The notes below the pieces were generated by a model. The model was given only the letters and a program-made list of their open reading frames with translations. It did not search any database and had not been told where the DNA came from. Made by a program: the position numbers and the translations under genes. A stretch of DNA of 64,000 bases from positions 1-64,000 of the forward strand of contig QCNI01000001.1 in assembly GCA_003213255.1 (NCBI GenBank). The letters are read 5' to 3'. The stretch is from Prochlorococcus sp. AG-424-P16 (GTDB lineage Bacteria > Cyanobacteriota > Cyanobacteriia > PCC-6307 > Cyanobiaceae). Position 1 is the first letter of the stretch. Each line of letters begins with the position of its first letter. Below, piece by piece: positions 29,157 through 40,296 of the stretch.

Positions 29157-29705
29157 ATGAAAATAATTCAATGGGTCCTAATAGCATTAATTTTCTTAAG
29201 TCCATACAAAGCAAATGCCTCTAGAGATTCTAATAGTTACGATGGCAACATTTTCCCCATATACGCAGGAAATGGGGCTATAGTTCCTCCCAACACAACT
29301 CTTCAGGAATCATTAAAAAACAAAAGAGTCGCAGTTTTATTTTTTTATCTTGACGATAGCTCAGATAGTAAAGCTATGGCTCCGATAATATCTGGTTTAG
29401 ATTTAATATGGAGAAATAATATAGATATCATTGCTCTAACTACTGATGAATTACAGAATAAAGAAAAGTCTGATCTTAGAAATGAACCTAATTATTATTG
29501 GAACGGATTAATTCCACAAACAATTATTTTAAATAGTGATGGTGAAGTTAAATATGATAAAAATGGAATGATTAATATCGATGAATTAAACAAAGTTATA
29601 GGAGAACTAAAGGGAATTGATATAGAAAATACTACATTTTCTGTAGAAAGTTTTAATGAATACAACAGTATCATTTCTGAAAAAAAAGATAAAAACAAAA
29701 ATTAA
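29157..29705 (+). CDS. Secreted/lumenal thioredoxin-fold-like protein
   Basis: Signal peptide; RVAVLFFYLDDSSDSKAMAPIISGLD...LIPQTIILNSDGEV; no CxxC. Confidence 0.7.
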   Translation: MKIIQWVLIALIFLSPYKANASRDSNSYDGNIFPIYAGNGAIVPPNTTLQESLKNKRVAVLFFYLDDSSDSKAMAPIISGLDLIWRNNIDIIALTTDELQNKEKSDLRNEPNYYWNGLIPQTIILNSDGEVKYDKNGMINIDELNKVIGELKGIDIENTTFSVESFNEYNSIISEKKDKNKN

Positions 29706-29715
29706 TTAAAAAAAA

Positions 29716-30882
29716 ATGATATTAATAAATATCCTCTTAGTTCTTTTGATTTTTTTAATTCTTTCAGATTTATATATTAAAAAATCACCCAAATCAATGT
29801 TAAATCTGGTACCTATAAATTACAAAATCAAAAAAAAGGATGGTTTAAACGAATTAATTATTGATTTAAAAATAAGTAATAAAAGTAAAACCAAAGAGAC
29901 GATGGTTTCTAATATCAATTTTGAATTAGATTTTTTTAAAAGTAAAGGTAACGAATATTGCCAAAATTTTAATTATCAAGAAGATATTTATATATATGAA
30001 AATAATAAATTTAAGAATTTAAATAATTACTGGCCAACAACAATTATCAAGTCAAATTCAGAATTTTTTGTAAGAATCAAATATAAATTTAGCAATGATA
30101 ATTTTAGAAAAAAAATAAAATATCTATGGTTAAAAATATATTGGGAAAACTATGGACATTTTGGTATTTCAAATAATAAGGATTGTTTCTTAATTAATTT
30201 AGATGGTCAAAAACAAAGGCCGAAAGAAGTTTTTGAAATTCCAATAAATAATAAATATAAAGCTCTTGCTATGAAAACTGATTTACTTGGTTGCTTTGAT
30301 GACCCAGTAAATACTGTGATTGAATACTGCAAAGGAATAGTAGAAAAAAATGATATTTTAACTATCGGAGAGAGTCCGCTAGCGATTATGCAAAATAGAT
30401 ATATTTCCCCTCAAAATTTAGAATATAGTTTATTTTCAAAAGCTTTATGTTATTTTTTTCACCCTACAAGCAGTCTCGCAACAGCTTGCGGCATGCAATT
30501 ATTAATAAATAGAATCGGAGTCACAAGAATAACCTTTGCACTATTTGTTGGATTTCTCTTCAAATTAGTTGGGATTAAAGGTATGTTTTATAGGTTAACT
30601 GGTTCAGAATCATCCCTCATTGATGATATAAGCGGCACAGTTACACCTTACGACAAGAGTATAGTTATGGGTCCTCTCAATGCGGATTTATTTTGTATGG
30701 AGCTCTCGAACTATTTAAATATAGATGTTGCTGTTGTCGATGTTAATGATCTTGGAGGTGTGAAAGTTTTAGCTAGTTCAAATAAAACAGTAAATAAAAT
30801 ACTCAAAAGAACTTTAATATCTAATCCAGCTGGCAATGGAGATGAAAAAACCCCTATAGTATTAATAAGAGAAAAAAAGTAA
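29716..30882 (+). CDS. F420-0:gamma-glutamyl ligase (CofE)-like protein
   Basis: 388 aa; GESPLAIMQNRYISP, DDISGTVTPYDKSIVMGPLNAD, VAVVDVNDLGGVKVLASS. Confidence 0.75.
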   Translation: MILINILLVLLIFLILSDLYIKKSPKSMLNLVPINYKIKKKDGLNELIIDLKISNKSKTKETMVSNINFELDFFKSKGNEYCQNFNYQEDIYIYENNKFKNLNNYWPTTIIKSNSEFFVRIKYKFSNDNFRKKIKYLWLKIYWENYGHFGISNNKDCFLINLDGQKQRPKEVFEIPINNKYKALAMKTDLLGCFDDPVNTVIEYCKGIVEKNDILTIGESPLAIMQNRYISPQNLEYSLFSKALCYFFHPTSSLATACGMQLLINRIGVTRITFALFVGFLFKLVGIKGMFYRLTGSESSLIDDISGTVTPYDKSIVMGPLNADLFCMELSNYLNIDVAVVDVNDLGGVKVLASSNKTVNKILKRTLISNPAGNGDEKTPIVLIREKK

Positions 30883-31938
30883 ATGAAAAAAGATACCTCT
30901 TATTCTTTTCAATCTAAAAAAGGAATGGAAGTAACTTTTGAAGAACTCCATATACGGCACATTAACCTTTTAATAGATATTAAAAATAAGGAATTGAATA
31001 ATTGGTTTTTAAAGATGGCTATTATAAATACCTTTGATGACTTAAAAATATTTCTAAATAATCTTAAGAAAAATAAAAATAAATGCATAATTGCTATTCA
31101 TGGAAATGAAATTATTGGTTATTTGAATATTTTTCCTTTAAACAAAAAAGAGACTTGCTTAAAAATATCTAATCCCAAGTTGATTAATAGCAAGTGTTCT
31201 TTAACAGATAAACAATTAACTTTAGGATTAATAAAAAAATCTATCTCTATAAAAGAAATCAAAACTTCAAGTTGGATTATTAATTCAGATATAAATAATG
31301 TTGACCTCATATCAAACTCAAGAGAATTAGGCTTTCAACCGTTAGGAGAGATAATCCTTTGGGATGGTTCTGATCTAAATAAACCTACAAATCAAAATAC
31401 CAATGCTTATACATTAATTAATGAATTCCAAAACATTAATAAACAAAATATATTAAAAATAGTTAATTTCATAAGATCAAATCAATCTCCCTTAATAAGA
31501 AATATTTTAGATTTTGATCAAGACGACATTCTTAAAAGAAATAATTCTAAGAGTGGTGCCTTAATACATGAAAATTCAGTTTTATGTACAATTTTAAAAG
31601 ATATTAATTATCAAAATGAGAACATTTATACTTTAACAATAAGTAGATATTGGGATAATAGATTCAATTCTATTTTAAAAGAATTTGTAAAAAGATTTTT
31701 TGAAAAATCACCTGATTCATACTTAAAAACCTATAAAGAAAATTCTCAATTAAATGTTTTTCTCGAAGAGTGTAATATCAAAGAAAAAAATCAAGAAATA
31801 ATTCTTATTAGGAACACAATAATTAAGAATGAAGCCAAACAAGTAAACATAATAAATCAATCTTTGGAATCAATCTTTGAAAAATTAAATCCTCAAGGTA
31901 ATCCATATCCATCTCCTTTTCCATTAAAAACAAAGTGA
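30883..31938 (+). CDS. Hypothetical protein, possibly divergent GNAT
   Basis: 351 aa; [24 protein letters not shown]; weak acetyltransferase-like features. Confidence 0.55.
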   Translation: MKKDTSYSFQSKKGMEVTFEELHIRHINLLIDIKNKELNNWFLKMAIINTFDDLKIFLNNLKKNKNKCIIAIHGNEIIGYLNIFPLNKKETCLKISNPKLINSKCSLTDKQLTLGLIKKSISIKEIKTSSWIINSDINNVDLISNSRELGFQPLGEIILWDGSDLNKPTNQNTNAYTLINEFQNINKQNILKIVNFIRSNQSPLIRNILDFDQDDILKRNNSKSGALIHENSVLCTILKDINYQNENIYTLTISRYWDNRFNSILKEFVKRFFEKSPDSYLKTYKENSQLNVFLEECNIKEKNQEIILIRNTIIKNEAKQVNIINQSLESIFEKLNPQGNPYPSPFPLKTK

Positions 31939-32396
31939 AATTTTGCAAACCCAAACCCAAGTCAATTTTGAGTTTGGATATAGGCACTAAAAGAATAGGA
32001 TTAGCTTATTGTGATCCCCTCTGCATAACATCAAATATACTTCCAGCAGTAAAACGATTTGAAAATAATCAAGAGATTAAAATCATTAGAAATTATATAA
32101 ATGAATTAAATTTGACTGGTTTTATTGTGGGTATTCCTCTAGATGAGGAAGGTCAAATGACCACTCAAGCTATTGACTGTAAAAATTACGGTCAATTACT
32201 TTCAAATGAATTAAAGCTTCCATTCTCTTATGTCAACGAACATAGTTCAACTTGGGAATCTTCAGAAAGATTTGGAATAAAAAAAGATAAATCAGGATTG
32301 ATTGATAGTTTTTCAGCAAAAATAATACTTGAACAATGGATCGAAGAGGGTCCTGAATTAGAAGAAATAGCTGGTAAACGTCAGATAAAATATTAG
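31935..32396 (+). CDS. ruvX: RuvX/YqgF Holliday junction resolvase-like (GTG start)
   Basis: [35 protein letters not shown] overlap with upstream stop. Confidence 0.93.
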   Translation: MKFCKPKPKSILSLDIGTKRIGLAYCDPLCITSNILPAVKRFENNQEIKIIRNYINELNLTGFIVGIPLDEEGQMTTQAIDCKNYGQLLSNELKLPFSYVNEHSSTWESSERFGIKKDKSGLIDSFSAKIILEQWIEEGPELEEIAGKRQIKY

Positions 32397-32422
32397 TATT
32401 AAAAAGGATAGATAATTTTTAA

Positions 32423-32959
32423 ATGAAAGAAGCCAATTCAAATGATAATCATGATGCACAGACTCTTTTATTAAATGACTCAAATGGAAACGAGCTATTT
32501 TGTTATCTTGAACAATTAGTCAGTGTTGAAGGCCAAGAATATGCTTTATTAACGCCAGTTGATACTCCCGTAAGTCTTTTTAAGATAAATGAAAAAGATG
32601 AACCTGAATTAATAGAGAAAATAGATAAAAATGAACAAATACTAAAAAATGCTGAAGCAGTTCTTCAAGAACATGATTTAAGACTTATCAGATCAGCAGT
32701 TACATTAACAGTATCAGGTGAACTTGAAGAACCAATTTACGATGAATTAGAAGAAGATTACGTCGATGATGATAGTGAGAGTTATGAATTGCTCGTTAAC
32801 TTTAATCTTTTTGATCAAGAATATGGTTTATATATACCACTAGATCCATTTTTTATTGTAGGTAAATTAAAAGACAAAGGTGCCTTATTAGTTGAAGATG
32901 ATGAGTTCGATAGAATTCAACCTTTGATTGAAACTGAGCTTGAAAAAAGTAGTTCTTAA
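32423..32959 (+). CDS. DUF3727-type cyanobacterial protein
   Basis: 178 aa; acidic, conserved cyanobacterial family from memory. Confidence 0.7.
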   Translation: MKEANSNDNHDAQTLLLNDSNGNELFCYLEQLVSVEGQEYALLTPVDTPVSLFKINEKDEPELIEKIDKNEQILKNAEAVLQEHDLRLIRSAVTLTVSGELEEPIYDELEEDYVDDDSESYELLVNFNLFDQEYGLYIPLDPFFIVGKLKDKGALLVEDDEFDRIQPLIETELEKSSS

Positions 32960-32964
32960 AATAA

Positions 32965-33459
32965 ATGAGATCTATCCTAAAAGTCAATTGGGATTCAGAC
33001 TTACCAATATATAATATTTCTCAATCTGAATTGCAAAAAAAAGGAATTAATTCTTTATTGCTAGATGTGGATGGGACTCTAGTAAATAGAAAATCTAATA
33101 TGATCCCAAAAGCTGTAAAAAATTGGATCCTAGAATCTAATAAACTTTTCTCCTTATATCTTGTAAGTAATAATCCATCAAAAAAAAGAATCGCAAAAAT
33201 AGCGAAAGAATTAAATTTAAGGTATAAATACAATGCATCAAAACCAAGAAAAAAAGTAACTTTGTCTGCTATCAAAGAAATTGGCAGAGAGCCAAAAAAT
33301 ATAGCCATTGTTGGCGACAGAATTTTTACAGATATTATTGTTGGGAATAGATGTGATATAAAAACAATATTAGTTAAGCGATTAAATAGAGATGGCTTGC
33401 CTATAAAATTTAATTTAACTTTGATAATAGAAAAATTAATTTCTCATTTTATAAAATGA
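32965..33459 (+). CDS. YqeG-family HAD phosphatase
   Basis: [36 protein letters not shown]. Confidence 0.9.
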   Translation: MRSILKVNWDSDLPIYNISQSELQKKGINSLLLDVDGTLVNRKSNMIPKAVKNWILESNKLFSLYLVSNNPSKKRIAKIAKELNLRYKYNASKPRKKVTLSAIKEIGREPKNIAIVGDRIFTDIIVGNRCDIKTILVKRLNRDGLPIKFNLTLIIEKLISHFIK

Positions 33460-34538
33460 AAACTTGGGTTATAAAAATTGGTACTAGTATTTTAAGAGGA
33501 ACAGAGGATAAATCTACAGAAGAAGTTATTGAAAACCTTTCTAGATCCTTTACAAGTTTTCTTTCAAAAGGGAACAAGTTAATTTTAGTAACTAGTGGAG
33601 CCGTTGGATTAGGTTGCCAAAAGTTAAATATCAAAACAAGACCAAATGATTTAAGTACCCTTCAAGCTACTGCTGCAGTAGGTCAAGTTAATTTAATGTC
33701 CTTATACGATAAAGTATTTAATAAATTAGGTCTTAATATTGCTCAAATTTTAATAACTAAAGCTGATTTCAATTCACGAGAATCCTTTAATAACGCTTCT
33801 AAAACTTTAAAAAGATTAATAGATTTGAATGTTATTCCAATAGTAAATGAAAATGATACCGTAGCAAATGAAGAGCTTAAATATGGAGATAATGATACCC
33901 TCTCTGCTTTAGTTGCCTTGGCTATAAATGCTAACAAGCTAATTTTACTAACCGATATTGAAAATCTATACTCAAAAGATCCACGTAATAATAAAGATGC
34001 GCAACCTATTAAAGAAGTTCATAATAGTGAATTAAAGGAAATTAAAGATAAGAATATTCAAAACTCAAATAATGAATGGGGAACAGGAGGAATTTCTACA
34101 AAATTAATTTCTGCAGAAATAGCAACTAAAGGAGGAGTCGAAGTCCAACTAGTTGATGGAACTAATGAAAAAAACTTAATTAAAATATTTAATGATAATA
34201 AAATTGGAACTTTATTTTATCCAGTAGAAAAACCTATTGGAAACAAAAAAAGTTGGCTTTCACATGCAATTCAAACAGTAGGGAAAATTACTTTAGATGA
34301 TGGCGCTTCTTTTGCAATTAAAAAAAAAGGTGCCTCACTTTTAGCTGTTGGTGTTAAGAATGTAGAAGGAAACTTTACGATTAATCAGGCAGTTAAAATC
34401 GTAAATACAAATGATAAAGAAGTTGCAAAAGGTTTAGTATCAATAAGTAGCGACAAATTAAGAAGTATCTTAAATAATAAAGAAAATAACAACTCCTCGA
34501 TAATTGTCGTACATAGAGATGTTCTTGCTCTCTCTTAG
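33456..34538 (+). CDS. proB: Glutamate 5-kinase
   Basis: [35 protein letters not shown] domain; ATGA overlap. Confidence 0.97.
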   Translation: MKTWVIKIGTSILRGTEDKSTEEVIENLSRSFTSFLSKGNKLILVTSGAVGLGCQKLNIKTRPNDLSTLQATAAVGQVNLMSLYDKVFNKLGLNIAQILITKADFNSRESFNNASKTLKRLIDLNVIPIVNENDTVANEELKYGDNDTLSALVALAINANKLILLTDIENLYSKDPRNNKDAQPIKEVHNSELKEIKDKNIQNSNNEWGTGGISTKLISAEIATKGGVEVQLVDGTNEKNLIKIFNDNKIGTLFYPVEKPIGNKKSWLSHAIQTVGKITLDDGASFAIKKKGASLLAVGVKNVEGNFTINQAVKIVNTNDKEVAKGLVSISSDKLRSILNNKENNNSSIIVVHRDVLALS

Positions 34539-34558
34539 AAAAAAATTAAAACTGAAAA

Positions 34559-35593
34559 ATGCTTTTAAGTGATTTAGTTGATCTAATAAAAAAAGGAAAT
34601 TCAAATTTTATTAGTGCCAATATTTTCGAAGATTTAAATATAGATGATGCTGCCTCATTAGATACTGCAGTTAAGCATCAAATATCTTTTTTAGAAGAAA
34701 ATAATATTCTTAAAGAAAAATTAGATCAAACTAAAGCATCAGCAATAATAACTACTAACAACGATGATATCGTCAGTGCCCTAAAAAAACTCAATATTTC
34801 AAACATAATCGTTAAAAATCCAAGAATTGCATTTGCAGAAATATTGGATTGTTTATATAAAACTATCAATTTCAAACCAGGAATTCATGCTTCAGCAGTT
34901 ATAGATAAAACAGCAATAATTGGAGCAGATTGCCATATAGGTCCTAATGTCTATATTGGAGAAAATACTGTAATTGGAGACAATAATCATATTCTTCCTG
35001 GATCATCAATTTTAGGCAATGTTCGAATAGGAAATAATAATATAATTCATCCAAATTGTGTTATTTACGAAAATACCACTCTAAAAAATAATTGTGTAAT
35101 TAATTCAAATTCTGTTATTGGATCAGAGGGATTTGGTTTTATTCCTGAAAATGGCAAATGGATAAAGATGCCGCAAAAAGGTGGTGTAAAAATAATGAGT
35201 TTTGTAGAAATTGGAACTAATTGTTGTATTGATAGACCCGCAGTTGGATTTACTTTTATTGATGAGGGAACAAAGTTGGATAATTTAATACAAATAGGTC
35301 ATGGCGTAAAAATTGGAAAGAATTGTGCATTTGCAGCTCAAGTTGGTATCGCTGGAGGAGCTAATATTGGAGATGGTGTTATTTTGGCAGGGCAAGTAGG
35401 AGTCAATAATAGAGTAAAAGTTGGTAATAATGTCATTGCAAGTTCAAAATGCGGAATCCATTGTGACATAGAAGATGGCAAGGTAATTAGTGGTTTCCCT
35501 GCAATGGAAAATAAATCATGGCTAAGGAGTTCAAGTATTTTTAAAAAATTACCAGAATTAGCAAAAAAACTTAGACAATTAGACAAGCAATAA
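34559..35593 (+). CDS. lpxD: UDP-3-O-acylglucosamine N-acyltransferase
   Basis: Left-handed beta-helix hexapeptides; GIHASAVIDKTAIIGADCHIGPNVYIG. Confidence 0.96.
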   Translation: MLLSDLVDLIKKGNSNFISANIFEDLNIDDAASLDTAVKHQISFLEENNILKEKLDQTKASAIITTNNDDIVSALKKLNISNIIVKNPRIAFAEILDCLYKTINFKPGIHASAVIDKTAIIGADCHIGPNVYIGENTVIGDNNHILPGSSILGNVRIGNNNIIHPNCVIYENTTLKNNCVINSNSVIGSEGFGFIPENGKWIKMPQKGGVKIMSFVEIGTNCCIDRPAVGFTFIDEGTKLDNLIQIGHGVKIGKNCAFAAQVGIAGGANIGDGVILAGQVGVNNRVKVGNNVIASSKCGIHCDIEDGKVISGFPAMENKSWLRSSSIFKKLPELAKKLRQLDKQ

Positions 35594-35621
35594 TTTATTG
35601 TTCTATTAAACAAAAATTTAA

Positions 35622-36695
35622 ATGAAGAAATATAAGATTGTTTTATTGTCAGGAGACGGAATTGGACCAGAGATTTCAGAAGTTTCAAAAAAAGTTTTAA
35701 AAAAGCTTTCAAAAAATCATAATTTCGATATTGAGATTATTGAAAAATTATTTGGAGGAATAGCATATGAAAAATATGGTACTCCTGCTCCAGATGAGAC
35801 ACTAGATCAATGCAAAAAATGTGATGCAGTACTTTTAGCATGTGTTGGAGATATTAAATATGATTCTCTTGCAAGAGAATTAAGGCCAGAAAGTGGTTTA
35901 TTAAAGTTAAGATCTGCCCTAAACCTTTTTGCAAATATAAGGCCTGTCAAAATAAGAAAATCTCTCTTGGAAGCAAGTACATTAAAAAAAGAAATCGTTG
36001 AGCATGTAGATCTTATTGTTGTAAGAGAATTAATAGGAGGAATTTATTTTGGAAAACCAAGAGGACATATAACAAATACAAAAATCCCAAAAGCTTTCAA
36101 TACGATGGTTTATGATTCGACCGAAATAGAGAGAATAACTGAAATAGCAATAAAAATTGCTAACCAAAGAAATAAAAAAATATGTTCTGTTGATAAATCA
36201 AACGTTCTTGAGGTTAGTCAATTGTGGAGAGATACAGTTTTAAATATCACCTCAAAAGATAAAAATATATCTCTAAGCAATATGTACGTTGATAATGCAG
36301 CAATGCAATTAATTAGAGATCCTGGTCAATTTGATGTGATTTTAACTAGCAATTTATTTGGAGATATTTTAAGCGATTTAGCCGCAATGTTAACTGGTTC
36401 TATTGGTATGCTTCCATCTGCTTCTTTAAACAATAATGGGCCAGGCGTTTTTGAACCTGTTCATGGTTCAGCTCCTGATATAGCTGGTAAAAACATAGCG
36501 AATCCTATAGCAATGCTATTATCTGCTTCCATGATGTTAAAAATTGGATTAAATGAAGAAGAAGCTGCAGAAAATTTAGAAACTGCCATTGATAAAGTTT
36601 TATCAAAAGGATTTAGAACAGCTGATTTAGCTGATGGGTCTTCTGAAGCTTTATCTTGCAGTGAAATAGGAGATAAAATAATGGATGAAATTTAA
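35622..36695 (+). CDS. leuB: 3-isopropylmalate dehydrogenase
   Basis: LLSGDGIGPEI, VVRELIGGIYFGKPRG, FEPVHGSAPDIAGK. Confidence 0.98.
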   Translation: MKKYKIVLLSGDGIGPEISEVSKKVLKKLSKNHNFDIEIIEKLFGGIAYEKYGTPAPDETLDQCKKCDAVLLACVGDIKYDSLARELRPESGLLKLRSALNLFANIRPVKIRKSLLEASTLKKEIVEHVDLIVVRELIGGIYFGKPRGHITNTKIPKAFNTMVYDSTEIERITEIAIKIANQRNKKICSVDKSNVLEVSQLWRDTVLNITSKDKNISLSNMYVDNAAMQLIRDPGQFDVILTSNLFGDILSDLAAMLTGSIGMLPSASLNNNGPGVFEPVHGSAPDIAGKNIANPIAMLLSASMMLKIGLNEEEAAENLETAIDKVLSKGFRTADLADGSSEALSCSEIGDKIMDEI

Positions 36696-36784
36696 AAAAA
36701 AATTAATAAATAAAAAAATATTTTTAAGTAAAACATAAAGTTGGCATATGACCTGTCAGAATCATGGGATATTGTTTTTAAAAA

Positions 36785-37681
36785 ATGTCAAAACGTCATC
36801 CAGTAGTCGCTGTAACAGGATCTTCAGGAGCAGGAACAAGTACAGTAAAAAGAGCCTTTGAGCATATTTTTGCCAGAGAAGATATTGTTCCCGCAGTAGT
36901 AGAAGGTGATAGTTACCACAGATTTGAAAGAATGCCTATGAAAAAAGCTATGGCAGACGCTCTTTCAAAAGGTGAGAATTTCTCTCATTTTGGTCCAGAG
37001 GCTAATCTTTTTGACAAGCTGGAAGAACTTTTTAAAATCTATGGTGAAACTGGAGGAGGAAAGAAAAGATATTATCTACATAGTCTTGAAGAAGCAGAAG
37101 AACATAATACAAGACTTGGTACATCCTTAGAACCTGGGCAATTTACTCCATGGGAAGATATTCCTGAGGGAACAGACGTACTTTTTTATGAAGGTTTACA
37201 TGGCGGGGTAGAAGGTGATGGATACAATGTGGCATCTTATGCAGATTTACTTGTTGGTGTTGTTCCGATAACAAATTTAGAGTGGATTCAAAAAATCCAT
37301 AGAGATAATGCAGAAAGAGGTTATTCAGCGGAAACAATTGTGGATACTATATTGAGAAGAATGCCTGATTATATAAATCACATTTGCCCACAATTCAGCA
37401 AAACCGATATTAATTTTCAAAGAATTCCAACAATTGACACTTCTAACCCTTTCATATGTAGGAACATCCCAACTCCTGATGAGAGTTTTGTGATCATACA
37501 TTTCAGAAAAGGGGCAAGAGAGAAATGGGGGATAGATTTTCAATACTTGCTAGGAATGATTAACGATTCATTCATGTCAAGTCCAACAAGTATCGTTGTA
37601 AATGGAGGGAAAATGGGTTTTGCAATGGAACTAATTCTCACTCCAATAATTCATAAAATGATTGAGGAAAAAAATAAATAA
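36785..37681 (+). CDS. prk: Phosphoribulokinase, proteobacterial class I (PrkB-like)
   Basis: 298 aa; MSKRHPVVAVTGSSGAGTSTVKRAFEHIF..VEGDSYHRFER; DVLFYEGLHGGV. Confidence 0.93.
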   Translation: MSKRHPVVAVTGSSGAGTSTVKRAFEHIFAREDIVPAVVEGDSYHRFERMPMKKAMADALSKGENFSHFGPEANLFDKLEELFKIYGETGGGKKRYYLHSLEEAEEHNTRLGTSLEPGQFTPWEDIPEGTDVLFYEGLHGGVEGDGYNVASYADLLVGVVPITNLEWIQKIHRDNAERGYSAETIVDTILRRMPDYINHICPQFSKTDINFQRIPTIDTSNPFICRNIPTPDESFVIIHFRKGAREKWGIDFQYLLGMINDSFMSSPTSIVVNGGKMGFAMELILTPIIHKMIEEKNK

Positions 37682-37828
37682 TAATTAATAATTAATTCTC
37701 GATTATCAACTCAGTTCATTATATTTTTTTTATGAGGAGTTTTTAATCTAGAGGATCTCAAATTTTTATATATGTTTCTTGATAAAAGTACCTTATTTAG
37801 ATTTAAATAGAAAAAAACAGGAAACGTT

Positions 37829-38710
37829 GTGTCATTAATCGACTGGTTTGCCGCGAGGCGTAAAGATCAATTTGTTGGGAAAGTTTCGCAAGATACTGAT
37901 GAGGGAGATGGTTTGTGGGTTAAATGTTCAGAATGTTCGCAAGTAGCCTATAGAAAAGACCTAATTTCAAATTTCAATGTTTGTAGTAATTGTGGACACC
38001 ACAATAGGATTAATAGCGATGAAAGGATAAATATAATTGCTGACAAAAATTCATTCGAAGAGTTTGATAGTTCACTAAGTCCTACAGATCCTTTAGGTTT
38101 TAAAGATAGAAGATCATATGCTGATCGAATTAAAGAAAGTCAAGCAGGTACAGGTTTAAGAGATGGAGTCGTAACAGGTATCTGTTCTGTAAATTCAATG
38201 CCTTTAGCATTAGCTGTTATGGATTTTAGATTTATGGGAGGATCCATGGGTTCAGTAGTTGGTGAAAAAATTACAAGGATAATTGAGAGAGCAACTTTAG
38301 AAAATTTTCCAATTCTTATTGTTTGTGCATCAGGTGGAGCAAGGATGCAAGAAGGCATGTTAAGTCTCATGCAAATGGCAAAAATATCTGGAGCACTAAA
38401 AAAACATAAAGAGAAAAATCTTCTTTATATGCCCTTATTAACTCATCCAACCACTGGGGGGGTAACAGCAAGCTTTGCAATGTTAGGTGATTTAATTTTG
38501 GCGGAACCTAAAGCTCTTATTGGATTTGCTGGAAGAAGGGTTATAGAACAAACATTAAGAGAAAAATTACCCGATAATTTTCAAACAGCTGAATATCTGC
38601 TTGAGCATGGTTTTGTTGATGTAATAGTTAAAAGGACAGATCTCAAGGATACTCTGACTAAAATTTTAAAAATTCATGGTGTAAAAGAACTGTCAAAAGC
38701 AAATATATAA
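37829..38710 (+). CDS. accD: Acetyl-CoA carboxylase carboxyltransferase subunit beta (GTG start)
   Basis: [51 protein letters not shown]. Confidence 0.98.
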   Translation: MSLIDWFAARRKDQFVGKVSQDTDEGDGLWVKCSECSQVAYRKDLISNFNVCSNCGHHNRINSDERINIIADKNSFEEFDSSLSPTDPLGFKDRRSYADRIKESQAGTGLRDGVVTGICSVNSMPLALAVMDFRFMGGSMGSVVGEKITRIIERATLENFPILIVCASGGARMQEGMLSLMQMAKISGALKKHKEKNLLYMPLLTHPTTGGVTASFAMLGDLILAEPKALIGFAGRRVIEQTLREKLPDNFQTAEYLLEHGFVDVIVKRTDLKDTLTKILKIHGVKELSKANI

Positions 38711-38711
38711 A

Positions 38712-39101
38712 ATGAGAGTTATTTCACATATTTTTTATTTTTCGTTAAGCCTTTTATTTTTTATTTTAAATTTTGCGCCATATTCTTATGGAATAGGAAA
38801 TGTTGACTGGATTCTATTAAAAGAGAATAATGAAGGGAAAGAATGGCTTGATAAAGGCAGTATTAAGCCGCTTCCAAATGGTGAAATAAGTGTCTTAACA
38901 AAGTTCTTCAAAAATCCAACTAATTCTGATGATGATGGAGAGTTATCACTATATGTAATGAGAATTAATTGCGATGAAAAAAAGTTTAAAGATACTTCTA
39001 TAAATGGAATACCCCAATTCAATTCAAAATGGCAAACATCCAATAATGATGAACTAATAGATGTAGTTATTGAAAATAGCTGTTCAGAGTTTATAAATTA
39101 G
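38712..39101 (+). CDS. Hypothetical secreted protein (129 aa)
   Basis: Signal peptide; C-terminal INCDEKKFKD..NSCSEF. Confidence 0.7.
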   Translation: MRVISHIFYFSLSLLFFILNFAPYSYGIGNVDWILLKENNEGKEWLDKGSIKPLPNGEISVLTKFFKNPTNSDDDGELSLYVMRINCDEKKFKDTSINGIPQFNSKWQTSNNDELIDVVIENSCSEFIN

Positions 39102-39106
39102 TAATA

Positions 39107-40204
39107 ATGAATTCTAAAAATAAAAAATTAAAAATAGCAGTCGCTGGACTAGGATTTGGGAAAAAAGTTCATTTAGAAGCTTTAAAAGAATCTGATTATT
39201 TAACTCCTGTAGCTATTTATCATTACGAGAAAAAGCAAAAATCGATATTAGAAAAAGAAACGGGCTTAGATTTTTTTCATAATTGGGAAGACTTAGTTAA
39301 ATCTCCAAAAATTGATGGAATTATTATTGCCACTCCCCCTGAATCAAGATTTAAGTTAGCAAAACAAGCTCTTGAGAATAATAAAAATTTGCTCCTAGAA
39401 AAACCCGTTTCAATATCCTCCTCAGAAATTGAAGAGCTTCAGAGAATATCTTTGATTAATAATTTAAGAGTATGTGTTGATTTTGAATATAGAGCGGTAC
39501 CTCTTTTCCTTCAGACAAAAAAACTTATTGATGAAAATATCTTAGGAGATATATATTTAGTCAAATTAGATTGGTTAATGGGCAGTAGATCCGACCCCAA
39601 AAGATCTTGGAATTGGTATTCATTGGAAGAAAAAGGTGGAGGAGTTATTGGAGCTTTAGGTACTCATGCATTCGATATGTTGAATTGGTTTTTTGGAGAA
39701 GCAATAAACGTGTCTGGCAAGTTAGCAACATCAATAAAAAAAAGACCTTTACCTAATTCATCTGATTTAAATGATGTTACGAGTGAAGATCTATGTTTAG
39801 CCAATATAGAAATATCAAACTACAGCTCGAATCTTTTTCCATGTCAGGTATCTTTATCATCGATTTCTAAAAATGGTAGAGGATTTAGTTTAGAAATATA
39901 TGGAAGCGAAGGTTCACTTGTTCTTAAAAGCGAAAACCAAAAAGATTATGTACATGGTTTTAATTTGAAATATTCAAACAACGAAGATAAAATACAAAAT
40001 CTAACTGCAGATTCAAGATTTAATTTTGAAAAAACATGGACTGATGGAAGAATAGCTCCAGTTTTAAGAATTCAAAATTTATGGGCTGAAAGTATTTTTA
40101 ATCAAACACCTATCATTCCAGGATTATGTGAGGGACTTGCGAGTCATAAAGTTTGCGAAGCTATAAGAGAATCTTCGAAGAGCGGGTTAAATATAAAAAT
40201 ATAG
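39107..40204 (+). CDS. Gfo/Idh/MocA-family oxidoreductase
   Basis: IAVAGLGFGKKVHLEAL; LLLEKPVSIS. Confidence 0.93.
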   Translation: MNSKNKKLKIAVAGLGFGKKVHLEALKESDYLTPVAIYHYEKKQKSILEKETGLDFFHNWEDLVKSPKIDGIIIATPPESRFKLAKQALENNKNLLLEKPVSISSSEIEELQRISLINNLRVCVDFEYRAVPLFLQTKKLIDENILGDIYLVKLDWLMGSRSDPKRSWNWYSLEEKGGGVIGALGTHAFDMLNWFFGEAINVSGKLATSIKKRPLPNSSDLNDVTSEDLCLANIEISNYSSNLFPCQVSLSSISKNGRGFSLEIYGSEGSLVLKSENQKDYVHGFNLKYSNNEDKIQNLTADSRFNFEKTWTDGRIAPVLRIQNLWAESIFNQTPIIPGLCEGLASHKVCEAIRESSKSGLNIKI

Positions 40205-40296
40205 ATTTTGTATATCTAATTACGTGACATTTGATCCCTCTTTGTACTAAACTCGCGGAAACAAGTGCTTTGTATAGCATCTAACTTATTTTAATT

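Noticed and set aside
35338-35712. 124-aa minus ORF spanning lpxD/leuB
   Set aside because: Antisense to two conserved genes; no domain pattern.
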